From positions 3,564-67,563 of the forward strand of contig LDAQ01000055.1 in assembly GCA_001028025.1 (NCBI GenBank): a stretch of 64,000 bases of DNA. The letters run 5' to 3'. Below, one piece after another: positions 34,014 to 42,437 of this stretch; position 1 is the stretch's first letter; each line of letters starts with the position of its first letter. The translations under genes and the position numbers were made by a program. This DNA comes from Faecalicatena fissicatena (lineage in GTDB: Bacteria; Bacillota; Clostridia; Lachnospirales; Lachnospiraceae). Below the pieces are notes generated by a model. It did no database searches and was not told where the DNA came from. It saw only the letters and a program-made list of their open reading frames with translations.

Positions 34014-35585
34014 ATGCGGAAGAACAGAGCTGGAAAAGAAAAAAATGGTTTTAAGATGTTCATTCTGGATGATGACAGAAATATTCTGGATGCTTTGAGT
34101 GCCAATTTCCGCACAAAGGGCTATGAGGTGGAGACACAGGAAAATCCGCTGACAGCATTGGAACAGCTGAAAGCGGGGCATTACGATATTTTGATCCTGG
34201 ATTTTATTATGTCACCGATCTGCGGGGACGAGGTGGTTGCGCGGCTGAGACAGTTTGACACAAGAATTTATGTGATCATGCTGACTGGGCACAAGGAACT
34301 GGCACCGCCGTTAAATACGATCAGAGAGCTCGAAATCCAGGGGTACTGCGAAAAAAGCAGCCGGTTTGACCAGCTGGAACTTCTTGTAGAAAGCTGTGTA
34401 AAATGTATCCGTCATATCAATACGATTTATCAGTATCAAGAAGGGTTGTCCAGTATACTGGACTCTATTCCACACCTGCACCAGATGCTGCCGGTCGATG
34501 AGCTGTGCAGAAAGGTGCTGGAGGAGCTGAATTTACTGACTAAGACAGAGAACGGTTTTGTATGGGTAAAACCGGACAGTGTACTGACAGATCCGGTGAG
34601 CGTCGAACTGCCGGGGGATATATACAGCGGTGCCGGATCTTACGATAAATCATTTTATGATTTTGAGAAGGAGGATTATCCGGTGATCGTGGAAACGGTC
34701 AGAAAAAGTATGGCGGAGCAGCGGATTATGTTTCATAATGGCGTACTGCTAGTGCCGCTTCTTGGAAAACGGGAGATTATTCTGGGTGTAATGGGAGCAA
34801 AAACAGAATTGGCGCCGGATACCACATTGAAAGCACTTTTGTCGGTGTATGCAGAACAGGTTTCCACGGCCCTTCACAATACACTCCTGAAAATGCTTTT
34901 GAATGCCAATAATAAGAGGCTCTCCAGTGTAAATAAGCGGCTGATAGACAGTTACATGCAGACGGTGGAGGCGCTCCGGCTGCTGGTAGATGCCAAGGAC
35001 TTGTACACAAGAGGGCATTCGGACCGCGTTTCTTATTATGCAGTAAAACTGGCGGAAAAGGTGAGCAGTGATAAAGAATTTGTGAAACGGGTACGGGTAG
35101 CGGGGCTTCTGCATGACATCGGGAAAATTGGTGTTTCAGATGCAGTGCTGAGTAAACCGGAGCGGCTGAGCGAAGAGGAATTCAGCGAGATCAGGAAACA
35201 TCCCGGCATGGGGGCAAATATCCTTTCCTGTATGGAAATGTTCAGCAATACAGGGGAGATCGTCTGCGCGCATCATGAGCGTTATGACGGCACGGGCTAT
35301 CCCAGAAGGCTGAAAGGGGAGGAGATCCCCCTGGAGGCCAGGATCATAGCGATTGCGGATGCATTTGATGCGATGATGTCAGACAGGCATTACAGAAAAA
35401 AACTGTCGTTTGAGGCGGCTGTGAGCCAGTTGGAGGAGGGCAGAGGCGCCCAGTTTGATGGTCGGCTGGTGGATGCATTTAAAGAAGTGCTGAGAGACTA
35501 TGATAGAATCAGTGAGAAACTACGATGGACTTATGATGAAAATAAAGGAAGAAACGGATCTTATGGAGCAGAAGAATATTTATAA
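34014..35585 (+). CDS. Response regulator with HD-GYP output domain
   Basis: A 523-residue protein. A receiver domain (about 14-130) has the acidic pair in ILDDD, the phospho-acceptor Asp in ILDF (about 62) and the Lys in CEKSS. A middle GAF-like region (about 150-300) is followed by an HD-GYP domain (about 320-500) with LLHDIGKIG, HHERYDGTGYP and the IADAFDAMMSD segment. HD-GYP domains hydrolyse cyclic di-GMP, and the HD and GYP residues are intact here. It should be phosphorylated by the kinase encoded just before. There is no DNA-binding domain, so its output is enzymatic rather than direct transcription control. Confidence 0.9.
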   Translation: MRKNRAGKEKNGFKMFILDDDRNILDALSANFRTKGYEVETQENPLTALEQLKAGHYDILILDFIMSPICGDEVVARLRQFDTRIYVIMLTGHKELAPPLNTIRELEIQGYCEKSSRFDQLELLVESCVKCIRHINTIYQYQEGLSSILDSIPHLHQMLPVDELCRKVLEELNLLTKTENGFVWVKPDSVLTDPVSVELPGDIYSGAGSYDKSFYDFEKEDYPVIVETVRKSMAEQRIMFHNGVLLVPLLGKREIILGVMGAKTELAPDTTLKALLSVYAEQVSTALHNTLLKMLLNANNKRLSSVNKRLIDSYMQTVEALRLLVDAKDLYTRGHSDRVSYYAVKLAEKVSSDKEFVKRVRVAGLLHDIGKIGVSDAVLSKPERLSEEEFSEIRKHPGMGANILSCMEMFSNTGEIVCAHHERYDGTGYPRRLKGEEIPLEARIIAIADAFDAMMSDRHYRKKLSFEAAVSQLEEGRGAQFDGRLVDAFKEVLRDYDRISEKLRWTYDENKGRNGSYGAEEYL

Positions 35586-37194
35586 GAATGTAAAACTATA
35601 TAAAACTTTGCCAGAGTGTCTGCTGGACGTGCGGGAATTGTATGCAAAAAAACCGGCCATAACTACTTTTGACAGGGCTGGAAATCAGCTGGATGTTTCA
35701 TACAGGGAATTTGTAGAGGATGTCCGGGGAGCTGCCTTCATGATGGTGCAGAAGAAGATGGCAGGAAAGCATATTGCCTTCGTGGGGGAAAATACTTACG
35801 AGTGGATTGTTGCTTTTTGTGCGGGCGGCTGCATTGGCTCGGTAGGAGTACCGATTGATGTGGAACAGCCTGAGGAGGAAATTCTAAATCTGGCTGAATT
35901 TGCGGATGCTTCCTATGCAGTGGTTCAGAAAGAATTTGAAGGAGCCTTTGAGGAATGGAAAAAAGAACGTGTGATCCGCATGGACTCCGGAATCAGAGAG
36001 ATGATTGAAGAGGGCAGAAAACAGATAGAGCAGGAGGGGATTCAGGGATTTTCATTTTCCGCAGATATTGGCCCTGATACTCCGCTGGCGATTGTATATA
36101 CTTCCGGAACGACAAGTGTTTCCAAAGCTGTCGTGCTCAGTCATTACAATTTGATGTATGACGCGTGCTGCTGTCAGGCATCGGTGGAGCTGGAGGACCG
36201 GATGTTCAATCCGCTTCCGCTTTACCATACATATTCTCTGGGGTGCGGAGTTCTGGATATGATTGCGCATGGGCAGAACATCTGTATCAATGGAAATCTG
36301 AAGACTCTGTTCCGTGATATCAAACTGTACAGTCCAAGTATTCTTATGGCAGTGCCCCTGATACTGGAGAATCTGCTCAAAGAGATTCATCGTGTGCAGG
36401 AAAAAATGGGTATCCGGGAGCAGACAATCCAGGCGGTGGAAAAATATAAAAAAGGTATATTTACAAAAAAAACCGTGAAGGTAAACGGGATGGATCTGAT
36501 CCTTGGAGACCAGCTGAAGACAATCTGCTGCGGTGGCGCCCATCTGAATGAAAAGATAGCCGAAGAATACGTAGCTTATGGAATTGATGTACTTCAGGGC
36601 TATGGGATTACGGAGTGCAGTCCGCTGATCAGTAACAGTATCAGAGGCCAAAACAGAATCAACTCTGTAGGAATTCTTCTTCCAGGAGTGGAAATGAAGC
36701 TGGAGGACGGTGAGATTCTGGTAAAAGGTCCTAATGTTTTTAAAGAGTATTATAAGAATCCGGGCGCAACGGAGGAAAGCTTTACAGATGGCTGGTTTCA
36801 TACTGGGGATATCGGGTATACGGACAGAAAAGGATTTCTTTTTATCTGTGGACGGAAAAAGAACCTGATTGTTTTTAACAACGGGAAAAAAGTGGTTCCA
36901 GAGGAGCTGGAAGCCTACATCCAGGAGATTCCTCTTGTGAAAGAGGTTATGGTATATGGGGCCAGCACCGGAAATGCGCTGGACGAGGTCAAACTTTCTG
37001 CGCTGGTCTGTGTGGATGCCGAGAAAACCAGTGAGACGGACAATTACAGAATCCTGGAGAGTATACAGGAATCTATAACAGCGCTGAACGCAAAGCTTCC
37101 GGTCTATAAAAGAATCCAGTCTGTAAAACTGTCGGAGTCTGAATTTAAGAAGACATCCATGCAGAAAATTCAGAGAAGGAAGGTAATGGTATGA
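35563..37194 (+). CDS. AMP-forming acyl ligase (long-chain fatty acid ligase-like)
   Basis: About 543 residues from ATG at 35563, which overlaps the HD-GYP gene by 23 bases; the frame extends further upstream without a better ribosome site. ANL-superfamily motifs are IVYTSGTTSVSKAVVLSH (about 177-194), QGYGITECSP, WFHTGDIG and GRKKNLIVFNNGKKVVPEE. It is closest in style to bacterial fatty-acyl-CoA or fatty acyl-AMP ligases. The start of the acyl carrier gene overlaps its stop (ATGA), so it probably loads a fatty or other carboxylic acid on that carrier for the NRPS starter condensation domain. A CoA product is the alternative. Confidence 0.85.
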   Translation: MEQKNIYKNVKLYKTLPECLLDVRELYAKKPAITTFDRAGNQLDVSYREFVEDVRGAAFMMVQKKMAGKHIAFVGENTYEWIVAFCAGGCIGSVGVPIDVEQPEEEILNLAEFADASYAVVQKEFEGAFEEWKKERVIRMDSGIREMIEEGRKQIEQEGIQGFSFSADIGPDTPLAIVYTSGTTSVSKAVVLSHYNLMYDACCCQASVELEDRMFNPLPLYHTYSLGCGVLDMIAHGQNICINGNLKTLFRDIKLYSPSILMAVPLILENLLKEIHRVQEKMGIREQTIQAVEKYKKGIFTKKTVKVNGMDLILGDQLKTICCGGAHLNEKIAEEYVAYGIDVLQGYGITECSPLISNSIRGQNRINSVGILLPGVEMKLEDGEILVKGPNVFKEYYKNPGATEESFTDGWFHTGDIGYTDRKGFLFICGRKKNLIVFNNGKKVVPEELEAYIQEIPLVKEVMVYGASTGNALDEVKLSALVCVDAEKTSETDNYRILESIQESITALNAKLPVYKRIQSVKLSESEFKKTSMQKIQRRKVMV

Positions 37195-37445
37195 CAGAAG
37201 AAGATATGCTGCATCTGGTTGAAGACATTGTAAGCGAAGTTACAGGGGTGAATAAACTGACTATGGATACGGAGTTTGTAAACGACCTGGCGCTGAATTC
37301 CATGGATGTCGCAAATCTGGTATGCGCATTTGAAGAAAAATTTGATACAGATATTCCGATGAAAGACGTACGTAACCTTATGCAGGTAAGGGATGTAATC
37401 CACTATATGCAGAAACGGGAACAGATGTCAGACACCGGTATTTAG
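37191..37445 (+). CDS. Stand-alone acyl carrier protein
   Basis: An 84-residue four-helix carrier. The phosphopantetheine attachment site is Ser37 in DLALNSMDV, equivalent to the DSL motif of ACPs. It is acidic, as ACPs are, and overlaps the acyl ligase by four bases. In this setting it is read as the carrier presenting an acyl chain to the first condensation domain of the NRPS. It is distinct from a housekeeping AcpP, which sits in fatty-acid gene clusters. Confidence 0.9.
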   Translation: MTEEDMLHLVEDIVSEVTGVNKLTMDTEFVNDLALNSMDVANLVCAFEEKFDTDIPMKDVRNLMQVRDVIHYMQKREQMSDTGI

Positions 37446-37483
37446 ATCAATGAAAACAAATAATAAATAATTAAGAAAATCTC

Positions 37484-37512
37484 TTGACAAAGAAATGGGA
37501 AATTGATATGAT
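37484..37512 (+). promoter_or_regulatory. Strong promoter of ilvN
   Basis: Consensus -35 TTGACA (37484-37489), 17-base spacer, -10 TATGAT (37507-37512), 62 bases before the start codon. Confidence 0.85.
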
Positions 37513-37514
37513 TA

Positions 37515-37538
37515 AAAAACAGAACGCACTCTGTTTTT
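37515..37538 (+). terminator. Hairpin at the ilvN transcription start, probable terminator of the NRPS operon
   Basis: AAAAACAGA / TCTGTTTTT stem of nine pairs around a six-base loop, directly after the ilvN -10 box. RNA entering from the NRPS operon would contain the whole stem plus U run and terminate. RNA starting at the ilvN promoter (start about 37519) would lack most of the left A run and could escape. Confidence 0.55.
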
Positions 37539-37574
37539 GCACTTCTTAAGTCTTATAGGAAAGTAGGGAAGCAT

Positions 37575-38075
37575 ATGAGAAGACAGGTTTATTCATTGCT
37601 GGTTGACAACAATCCCGGTGTTTTGAGCAGGATTGCGGGGCTTTTCAGCAGAAGGGGATACAGTATTGACAGTATCACGGCGGGAATGACGGCAGATCCC
37701 AGATTTACAAGGATTACGGTTGTTGCCAGCGGAGACGAACTGATTCTGTCCCAGATAGAAAAGCAAGTCCGCAAGCTGGAGGATGTCATTGAGATTAAGG
37801 TTCTGAAGGACGGTGAGTCCGTATACAGAGAGCTGATCATGGTGAAGGTACGCGCCGGTGCTTCGCAGCGCCCGGAAGTGATTTCTATCGCAGATATTTT
37901 CAGGGCAAAGGTGGTAGACGTTGAGAAGGAATCCATGATTATTGAATTGACGGGTGACCAGTCCAAGCTGGAGGCATTTTTGAATCTGCTGGACGGATAC
38001 GAGATACTGGAGCTGGCAAGGACGGGAATTACAGGGCTTGCACGTGGAATTAAGGATGTTACATTTATAGACTGA
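37575..38075 (+). CDS. ilvN: Acetolactate synthase small (regulatory) subunit
   Basis: A 166-residue regulatory subunit. The N-terminal ACT domain (about 3-75, YSLLVDNNPGVLSRIAGLFSRRGYSIDSI) binds valine for feedback control, and the C-terminal domain follows. It activates the catalytic subunit IlvB, which is not in the window. ilvC follows after a 426-base gap with repeats. Branched-chain amino acid synthesis. Confidence 0.93.
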   Translation: MRRQVYSLLVDNNPGVLSRIAGLFSRRGYSIDSITAGMTADPRFTRITVVASGDELILSQIEKQVRKLEDVIEIKVLKDGESVYRELIMVKVRAGASQRPEVISIADIFRAKVVDVEKESMIIELTGDQSKLEAFLNLLDGYEILELARTGITGLARGIKDVTFID

Positions 38076-38132
38076 CAGACAGTACATAAAGACAGGAAGC
38101 TAGGGGCAGACAGCCTTTAACTCATACCCGCA

Positions 38133-38257
38133 GGGCACCCAGCAGCACATGCCCTGCGGCGGGTCTGCGGCTAAGCCGCAGAATAATGTATACCCAAGGG
38201 CACCTCGTAACACATGCCCTGCGGGCGGCTCCGCAGTAAACTGCGGAATAAGGTACC
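38133..38257. repeat. Two tandem double-hairpin repeats (copies 3 and 4)
   Basis: Copy 3 (about 38133-38193) and copy 4 (about 38198-38257) share GGGCACC, ACACATGCCCTGCGGGCGG or a close variant, a CTGCGG or CCGCAG stem-loop and AATAAGGTA or AATAATGTA with copies 1, 2 and 5. They lie between ilvN and ilvC. Confidence 0.75.
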
Positions 38258-38501
38258 TATTGGATTGCAGCTGTTCAGCAAGATAATTGAGGTTTCTCCC
38301 ACCTCTACAGGTGGAGAGGAATCACTAAAAACAAGATGAACGGCAGTGGCGGGCGGAGAGGAATCGGTATCCCCCACTGACATGAGGTTAATCTACACAT
38401 CTATATAAGATGTTGTCGTACTCTGTGAAATTACCGAGCGCGGGTTGCAATATCATAAGATAAAGCATAATGGTGAAAGAAAAATTAGGAGGAATGTCAA
38501 G
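38258..38501 (+). promoter_or_regulatory. Leader region upstream of ilvC
   Basis: No gene is visible. A small hairpin CCACCT-CTAC-AGGTGG is at 38299-38314, and the string GGAGAGGAATC occurs twice (about 38312 and 38355). No T-box consensus was recognised. Weak promoter-like pairs exist but none is convincing, so ilvC may be read from the ilvN promoter. Confidence 0.3.
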
Positions 38502-39521
38502 ATGGCAGCAAAAATTTATTATCAGGAAGATTGCAATCTTTCCATGCTGGAAGGAAAAACAATCGCAATCATTGGTTACGGAAGCCAGGGTCATGCACAT
38601 GCACTGAACCTGAAAGAATCAGGATGTAATGTGATCATCGGTCTGTATGAGGGAAGTAAGTCCTGGGCGAAAGCAGAATCCCAGGGATTTGAAGTATTTA
38701 CAGCAGCAGATGCAGCTATGAAAGCGGATATCATTATGATTCTGATCAACGATGAGAAACAGGCTGCAATGTATAAAAAAGATATTGAACCAAACCTGGA
38801 AGAGGGCAACATGCTGATGTTTGCACACGGTTTCGCAATCCACTTTGGTCAGATTGTACCGCCTCCGTATGTAGATGTAACAATGATCGCACCAAAGGGA
38901 CCTGGACATACAGTAAGAAGTGAATATCAGGTCGGCAAGGGTGTTCCATGTCTGGTAGCTGTACAGCAGGATGCAACAGGCAAGGCTCTGGACAAAGCAC
39001 TTGCATATGCTCTGGGAATCGGCGGAGCGAGAGCCGGTGTACTGGAGACAACGTTCAGAACAGAGACAGAGACAGACCTGTTCGGCGAGCAGGCAGTCCT
39101 TTGCGGCGGTGTATGCGCACTGATGCAGGCAGGTTTCGAGACACTGGTTGAGGCTGGATATGATCCGAGAAATGCATACTTTGAGTGTATTCATGAGATG
39201 AAGCTGATCGTAGACCTGATCTATCAGTCAGGATTTGCAGGAATGAGATATTCTATCTCCAATACGGCTGAGTTCGGCGATTACATAACAGGACCTAAGA
39301 TTATTACAGAAGAAACAAAGAAGACAATGAAGAAGATCCTGAGTGATATCCAGGATGGTTCTTTTGCAAAGGAATTCCTGCTTGATATGTCAGATGCAGG
39401 CGGTCAGGCTCATTTCAGAGCAATGAGAAAGATTGCTGCAGAACATCCGGCAGAGAAGATCGGTGAAGAAGTAAGAAAACTTTACAGCTGGAGCGATGAA
39501 GACAAGTTGATCAACAACTAA
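38502..39521 (+). CDS. ilvC: Ketol-acid reductoisomerase
   Basis: A 339-residue class I enzyme that isomerises and reduces acetolactate or acetohydroxybutyrate with NAD(P)H and magnesium. Cofactor motif GYGSQGH is at 25-31. Metal-binding Asp and Glu lie in ETETDLFGEQ and the FECIHEMKLI segment. ATG at 38502 has AGGAGG nine bases upstream; the longer frame from 38445 is not used. Codon bias suggests high expression. A strong terminator follows. Confidence 0.95.
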   Translation: MAAKIYYQEDCNLSMLEGKTIAIIGYGSQGHAHALNLKESGCNVIIGLYEGSKSWAKAESQGFEVFTAADAAMKADIIMILINDEKQAAMYKKDIEPNLEEGNMLMFAHGFAIHFGQIVPPPYVDVTMIAPKGPGHTVRSEYQVGKGVPCLVAVQQDATGKALDKALAYALGIGGARAGVLETTFRTETETDLFGEQAVLCGGVCALMQAGFETLVEAGYDPRNAYFECIHEMKLIVDLIYQSGFAGMRYSISNTAEFGDYITGPKIITEETKKTMKKILSDIQDGSFAKEFLLDMSDAGGQAHFRAMRKIAAEHPAEKIGEEVRKLYSWSDEDKLINN

Positions 39522-39553
39522 TCACAGAGACAGCATAGAAATCATAAGATAAG

Positions 39554-39587
39554 AACCCCGGCGTTTCTGCAGACGCGCCGGGGTTTT
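39554..39587 (+). terminator. Terminator after ilvC
   Basis: AACCCCGGCG / CGCCGGGGTT stem followed by TT and C-rich sequence. Confidence 0.85.
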
Positions 39588-39668
39588 CCCATATTCCTAC
39601 GGGATTATCCTGTTGCACGGCGGAATATGAGAGGGCGGACGAATTTATTATGGCGAGGAGAGATTTTT

Positions 39669-41048
39669 TTGACAGATAAGAATGATTTCAGCCAGGGCAG
39701 TATTGCACGGAATATTATGGGGTTGGCACTGCCCATGACACTGGCCCAGCTGATTAATGTACTTTACAGTATTGTGGATAGAATTTACATCGGCCATATA
39801 CCGCATACTTCGGCGGAGGCACTGACTGGAATCGGTCTGACTCTGCCTGTAATAACGATTATTACAGCGTTTGCCAATCTGTTCGGAATGGGCGGTGCAC
39901 CACTGTGTTCGATTGCTCGCGGCGGACATGAGGAGGAGAAGGCCAGAAAGGTCATGGGCAATTCCTTTTCCATGCTTTTGCTGTCTGGAGCGGCTTTGAT
40001 GGCAGGGTGTCTGCTGTTCAAAAAGCCGTTGTTGTATCTGTTCGGGGCAAGTGAGGTGACCTTTCCCTATGCAGATGCCTATATTACGGTCTACTTGTTC
40101 GGGACCCTGTTCGTCATGGTCAGCCTGGGGATGAACAACTTTATCAATGCCCAGGGGTTCGGGAAGATGGGCATGCTGACGGTTACTCTGGGGGCTGTGA
40201 CGAATATTGTACTGGATCCGCTGCTGATTTTTGTATTCCATATGGGCGTCAGGGGTGCGGCCATCGCAACCGTCATATCGCAGGGGCTGTCTGCCCTCTG
40301 GGTTTTGCGTTTTCTGACAGGGAAAAAGGCCATCCTGAAGCTGGACCGGGAGTCTATGCGGCTGGACAAAGGGCTTGTGAAGGAAATTACTGCGCTGGGG
40401 ACATCAGGATTTGTGATGTCTGTGACAAACGGGGCTGTACAGATCGTGTGTAACTCTACGCTGTATCGTTACGGAGGCGATCTGTATGTAGGGGTTATGA
40501 CCGTGATTAATTCTGTAAGGGAGATTATAACAATGCCTGTCACAGGCCTTACATCGGGCGCCCAGCCTGTGATTGGATATAATTACGGGGCAGGATGTTA
40601 TGACAGGGTGAAGTCGGCTGTAAAATTTATGTCCTGGAGCTGTATTGTCTTTACCTTTCTGGTGTGGGCAGTTCTCTTTTTTGAACCGGCATTTTTCCTG
40701 CGGCTTTTTACAAGCGAGACAGAACTGATTCAGGCCGGTGTGCCGGCTATGAGGATCTATTTCTGCGGAATATTTATGATGGCGCTGCAGTTTGCGGGGC
40801 AGTCTACCTATGTGGCTCTGAACCGGGCGAAGCAGGCAGTCTTTTTCTCACTGTTCAGGAAAGTGATTATTGTCATTCCACTGACGCTGTTGTTTCCAAT
40901 GATTGGAAATCTGGGGACTGCGGGAGTGTTCTGGGCGGAACCCGTGTCCAACGTGATCGGCGGGACGGCAAGTTTTGTGACAATGCTGATTACAGTATGG
41001 CCTGCATTAAAGGAGAAAAATGGAAACGTTGTCAGAAAATTGAAATAA
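39669..41048 (+). CDS. MATE family efflux transporter (second)
   Basis: About 459 residues with twelve membrane helices. The opening TDKNDFSQGSIARNIMGLALPMTL leads into the MATE signature (LINVLYSIVDRIYIGHI). A TTG at 39669 is preferred as the start because GAGGAGAG lies eight bases before it; a longer frame begins at 39627. It belongs to a different subgroup from the MATE protein at 11515. It lies 2.2 kb past the NRPS operon, with ilvN-ilvC between, so a role in exporting the peptide is possible but unsupported. Confidence 0.88.
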   Translation: MTDKNDFSQGSIARNIMGLALPMTLAQLINVLYSIVDRIYIGHIPHTSAEALTGIGLTLPVITIITAFANLFGMGGAPLCSIARGGHEEEKARKVMGNSFSMLLLSGAALMAGCLLFKKPLLYLFGASEVTFPYADAYITVYLFGTLFVMVSLGMNNFINAQGFGKMGMLTVTLGAVTNIVLDPLLIFVFHMGVRGAAIATVISQGLSALWVLRFLTGKKAILKLDRESMRLDKGLVKEITALGTSGFVMSVTNGAVQIVCNSTLYRYGGDLYVGVMTVINSVREIITMPVTGLTSGAQPVIGYNYGAGCYDRVKSAVKFMSWSCIVFTFLVWAVLFFEPAFFLRLFTSETELIQAGVPAMRIYFCGIFMMALQFAGQSTYVALNRAKQAVFFSLFRKVIIVIPLTLLFPMIGNLGTAGVFWAEPVSNVIGGTASFVTMLITVWPALKEKNGNVVRKLK

Positions 41049-41145
41049 ACAAAAATGATTATACTGCATATTGGACTCTAATGTGGTAAAATAAGAACAA
41101 CAATAGCACGGATGTTTTTCATTTTATCAGAAGGGAGATGGCAGT

Positions 41146-41787
41146 ATGGATGACAGGTTAACAAATCTTCGGTCAACGAAGAATCCCAAAGCCCGTATCA
41201 AAATTATGAGCGGTCATTTTGCAACGCGACATTCACATGTCAATACATATATTGATATGTCTACGGTCAAGACCCGCCACAACAATGCACGGGAGACGGC
41301 CAGAACACTGGCGGCAGAATATCTGACGAATACGATGGTGGATACGATTGTATGCCTCAAGAACACAGAAGTGATCGGTGGATTTATGGCGGAAGCATTG
41401 TCGGACAGTTCAAATGTATCCATGAGCGGAGGAAACAATATCTCTGTTGTAACCCCGGAATTTGATTCTTCCGGGCAGATCTTGTTCCGCGATAACAATC
41501 AGAGGATGATCGAAGGAAAGCAGGTACTGATACTCACGGATTCACTGGCAACAGGGGCTCTTGCCTATCAGGCTATAGAATCGGTGCTGTACTATGGAGG
41601 CACTGTCTGCGGGATCTGTGCGGTGTTTAGCGCAATCTCGAAGGTTGCTGGATTGGAAGTTAAGACCATATTCACCAGTTCCGACCTGCCGGATTATCAT
41701 GTGTACAATTCCTATGAATGCCCGATGTGCAGGGCGGGTCAGAAACTGGAAGGCATCATCAACAGCTTTGGGTATGCGAAACTGTAG
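41146..41787 (+). CDS. Phosphoribosyltransferase-like protein
   Basis: A 213-residue protein of the type I phosphoribosyltransferase fold, similar to orotate phosphoribosyltransferase-like proteins. The PRPP-binding motif is VLILTDSLATGALAYQAIES (about 126-145), a variant of the usual acidic pair with Thr-Asp in place of Asp-Asp. Near the C-terminus CPMCRAGQKLE (about 194-204) has a CxxC. Its substrate base is not clear; a regulatory or salvage role is possible. Confidence 0.7.
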   Translation: MDDRLTNLRSTKNPKARIKIMSGHFATRHSHVNTYIDMSTVKTRHNNARETARTLAAEYLTNTMVDTIVCLKNTEVIGGFMAEALSDSSNVSMSGGNNISVVTPEFDSSGQILFRDNNQRMIEGKQVLILTDSLATGALAYQAIESVLYYGGTVCGICAVFSAISKVAGLEVKTIFTSSDLPDYHVYNSYECPMCRAGQKLEGIINSFGYAKL

Positions 41788-41894
41788 CCAGGGTGGATAA
41801 ATGTAAGAATGAAGGGCGGGATCCGTCTGGATAAAAGAGGACGAAAAAGAGGGGAAGCCCTCTGGTTAAAGAAAAAAATATATATGGATGGAGA

Positions 41895-41929
41895 AGGAGG
41901 CGTCTGTGGAGACACGGACGTCTTCCTTT
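41895..41929 (+). terminator. Terminator after the phosphoribosyltransferase-like gene
   Basis: GGAGGCGTC pairs with GACGTCTTCC (one mismatch) around a loop, followed by TTTG. It converges with the rpsT terminator. Confidence 0.6.
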
Positions 41930-41933
41930 GCGT

Positions 41934-41964
41934 AAAAAAACATCCGCCTGACGGGAGCGGATGT
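41934..41964 (-). terminator. rpsT terminator
   Basis: ACATCCGC (41940-41947) pairs with GCGGATGT (41957-41964). On the minus strand the stem is followed by a run of seven T residues. Confidence 0.85.
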
Positions 41965-41978
41965 CTTGCTTTTATTTA

Positions 41979-42242
41979 TTATGCAATGTCGTTAACTGCT
42001 TTTGATAAACGGGAAATTTTTCTTGCAACTGTGTTTTTGTGATAAACGCCTTTGCTTCCTGCTTTTGAAATCTCTGTAATAGCAGCCTGTAATGCTGTCT
42101 TTGCAGATGCTGCGTCTTTCTGTGCTACGGCAGTCTCAACTTTCTTTACAGATGTTTTTACTTTAGATTTGATTGATTTGTTTCTTGCAGCTTTTGTTTC
42201 GTTAACTAAAATTCTTTTTTTAGCAGATTTAATGTTAGCCAA
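41979..42242 (-). CDS. rpsT: 30S ribosomal protein S20
   Basis: An 87-residue basic protein, (M)ANIKSAKKRILVNETKAAR..., with the long helices of S20, which binds the 5' domain of 16S rRNA. Translation starts at TTG (42242-42240), with GGAGGTG eight bases upstream; the longer frame upstream belongs to the leader. TTG or UUG starts are known for S20 in other bacteria, where they take part in autoregulation. The gene lies antiparallel to gpr, a common clostridial order. Confidence 0.95.
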   Translation of the reverse strand: MANIKSAKKRILVNETKAARNKSIKSKVKTSVKKVETAVAQKDAASAKTALQAAITEISKAGSKGVYHKNTVARKISRLSKAVNDIA

Positions 42243-42335
42243 TCTGTACACCTCCAAATATGTGAAATTTTCAAATAGTGAATTCATGATTCCGTTAAAA
42301 TCGGACACGGACGTTTAAACGGAACATACTCATTC

Positions 42336-42364
42336 ATTTTATGATAAGGAACAATGGTTGTCAA
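42336..42364 (-). promoter_or_regulatory. rpsT promoter
   Basis: On the minus strand: consensus -35 TTGACA (42364-42359), 17-base spacer, -10 TAAAAT (42341-42336). It leaves a leader of about 85 bases before the TTG start. Confidence 0.85.
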
Positions 42365-42437
42365 TACATATTTCTCAAAATATTGCAAAAACTACCTGTA
42401 AATTCTAATGATGTTAAGAAAAAGTGAGGACTTGAAG

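Noticed and set aside
38258..38501. T-box riboswitch ahead of ilvC
   Set aside because: No T-box sequence or specifier-loop arrangement could be recognised, and the gap is mostly repeats.
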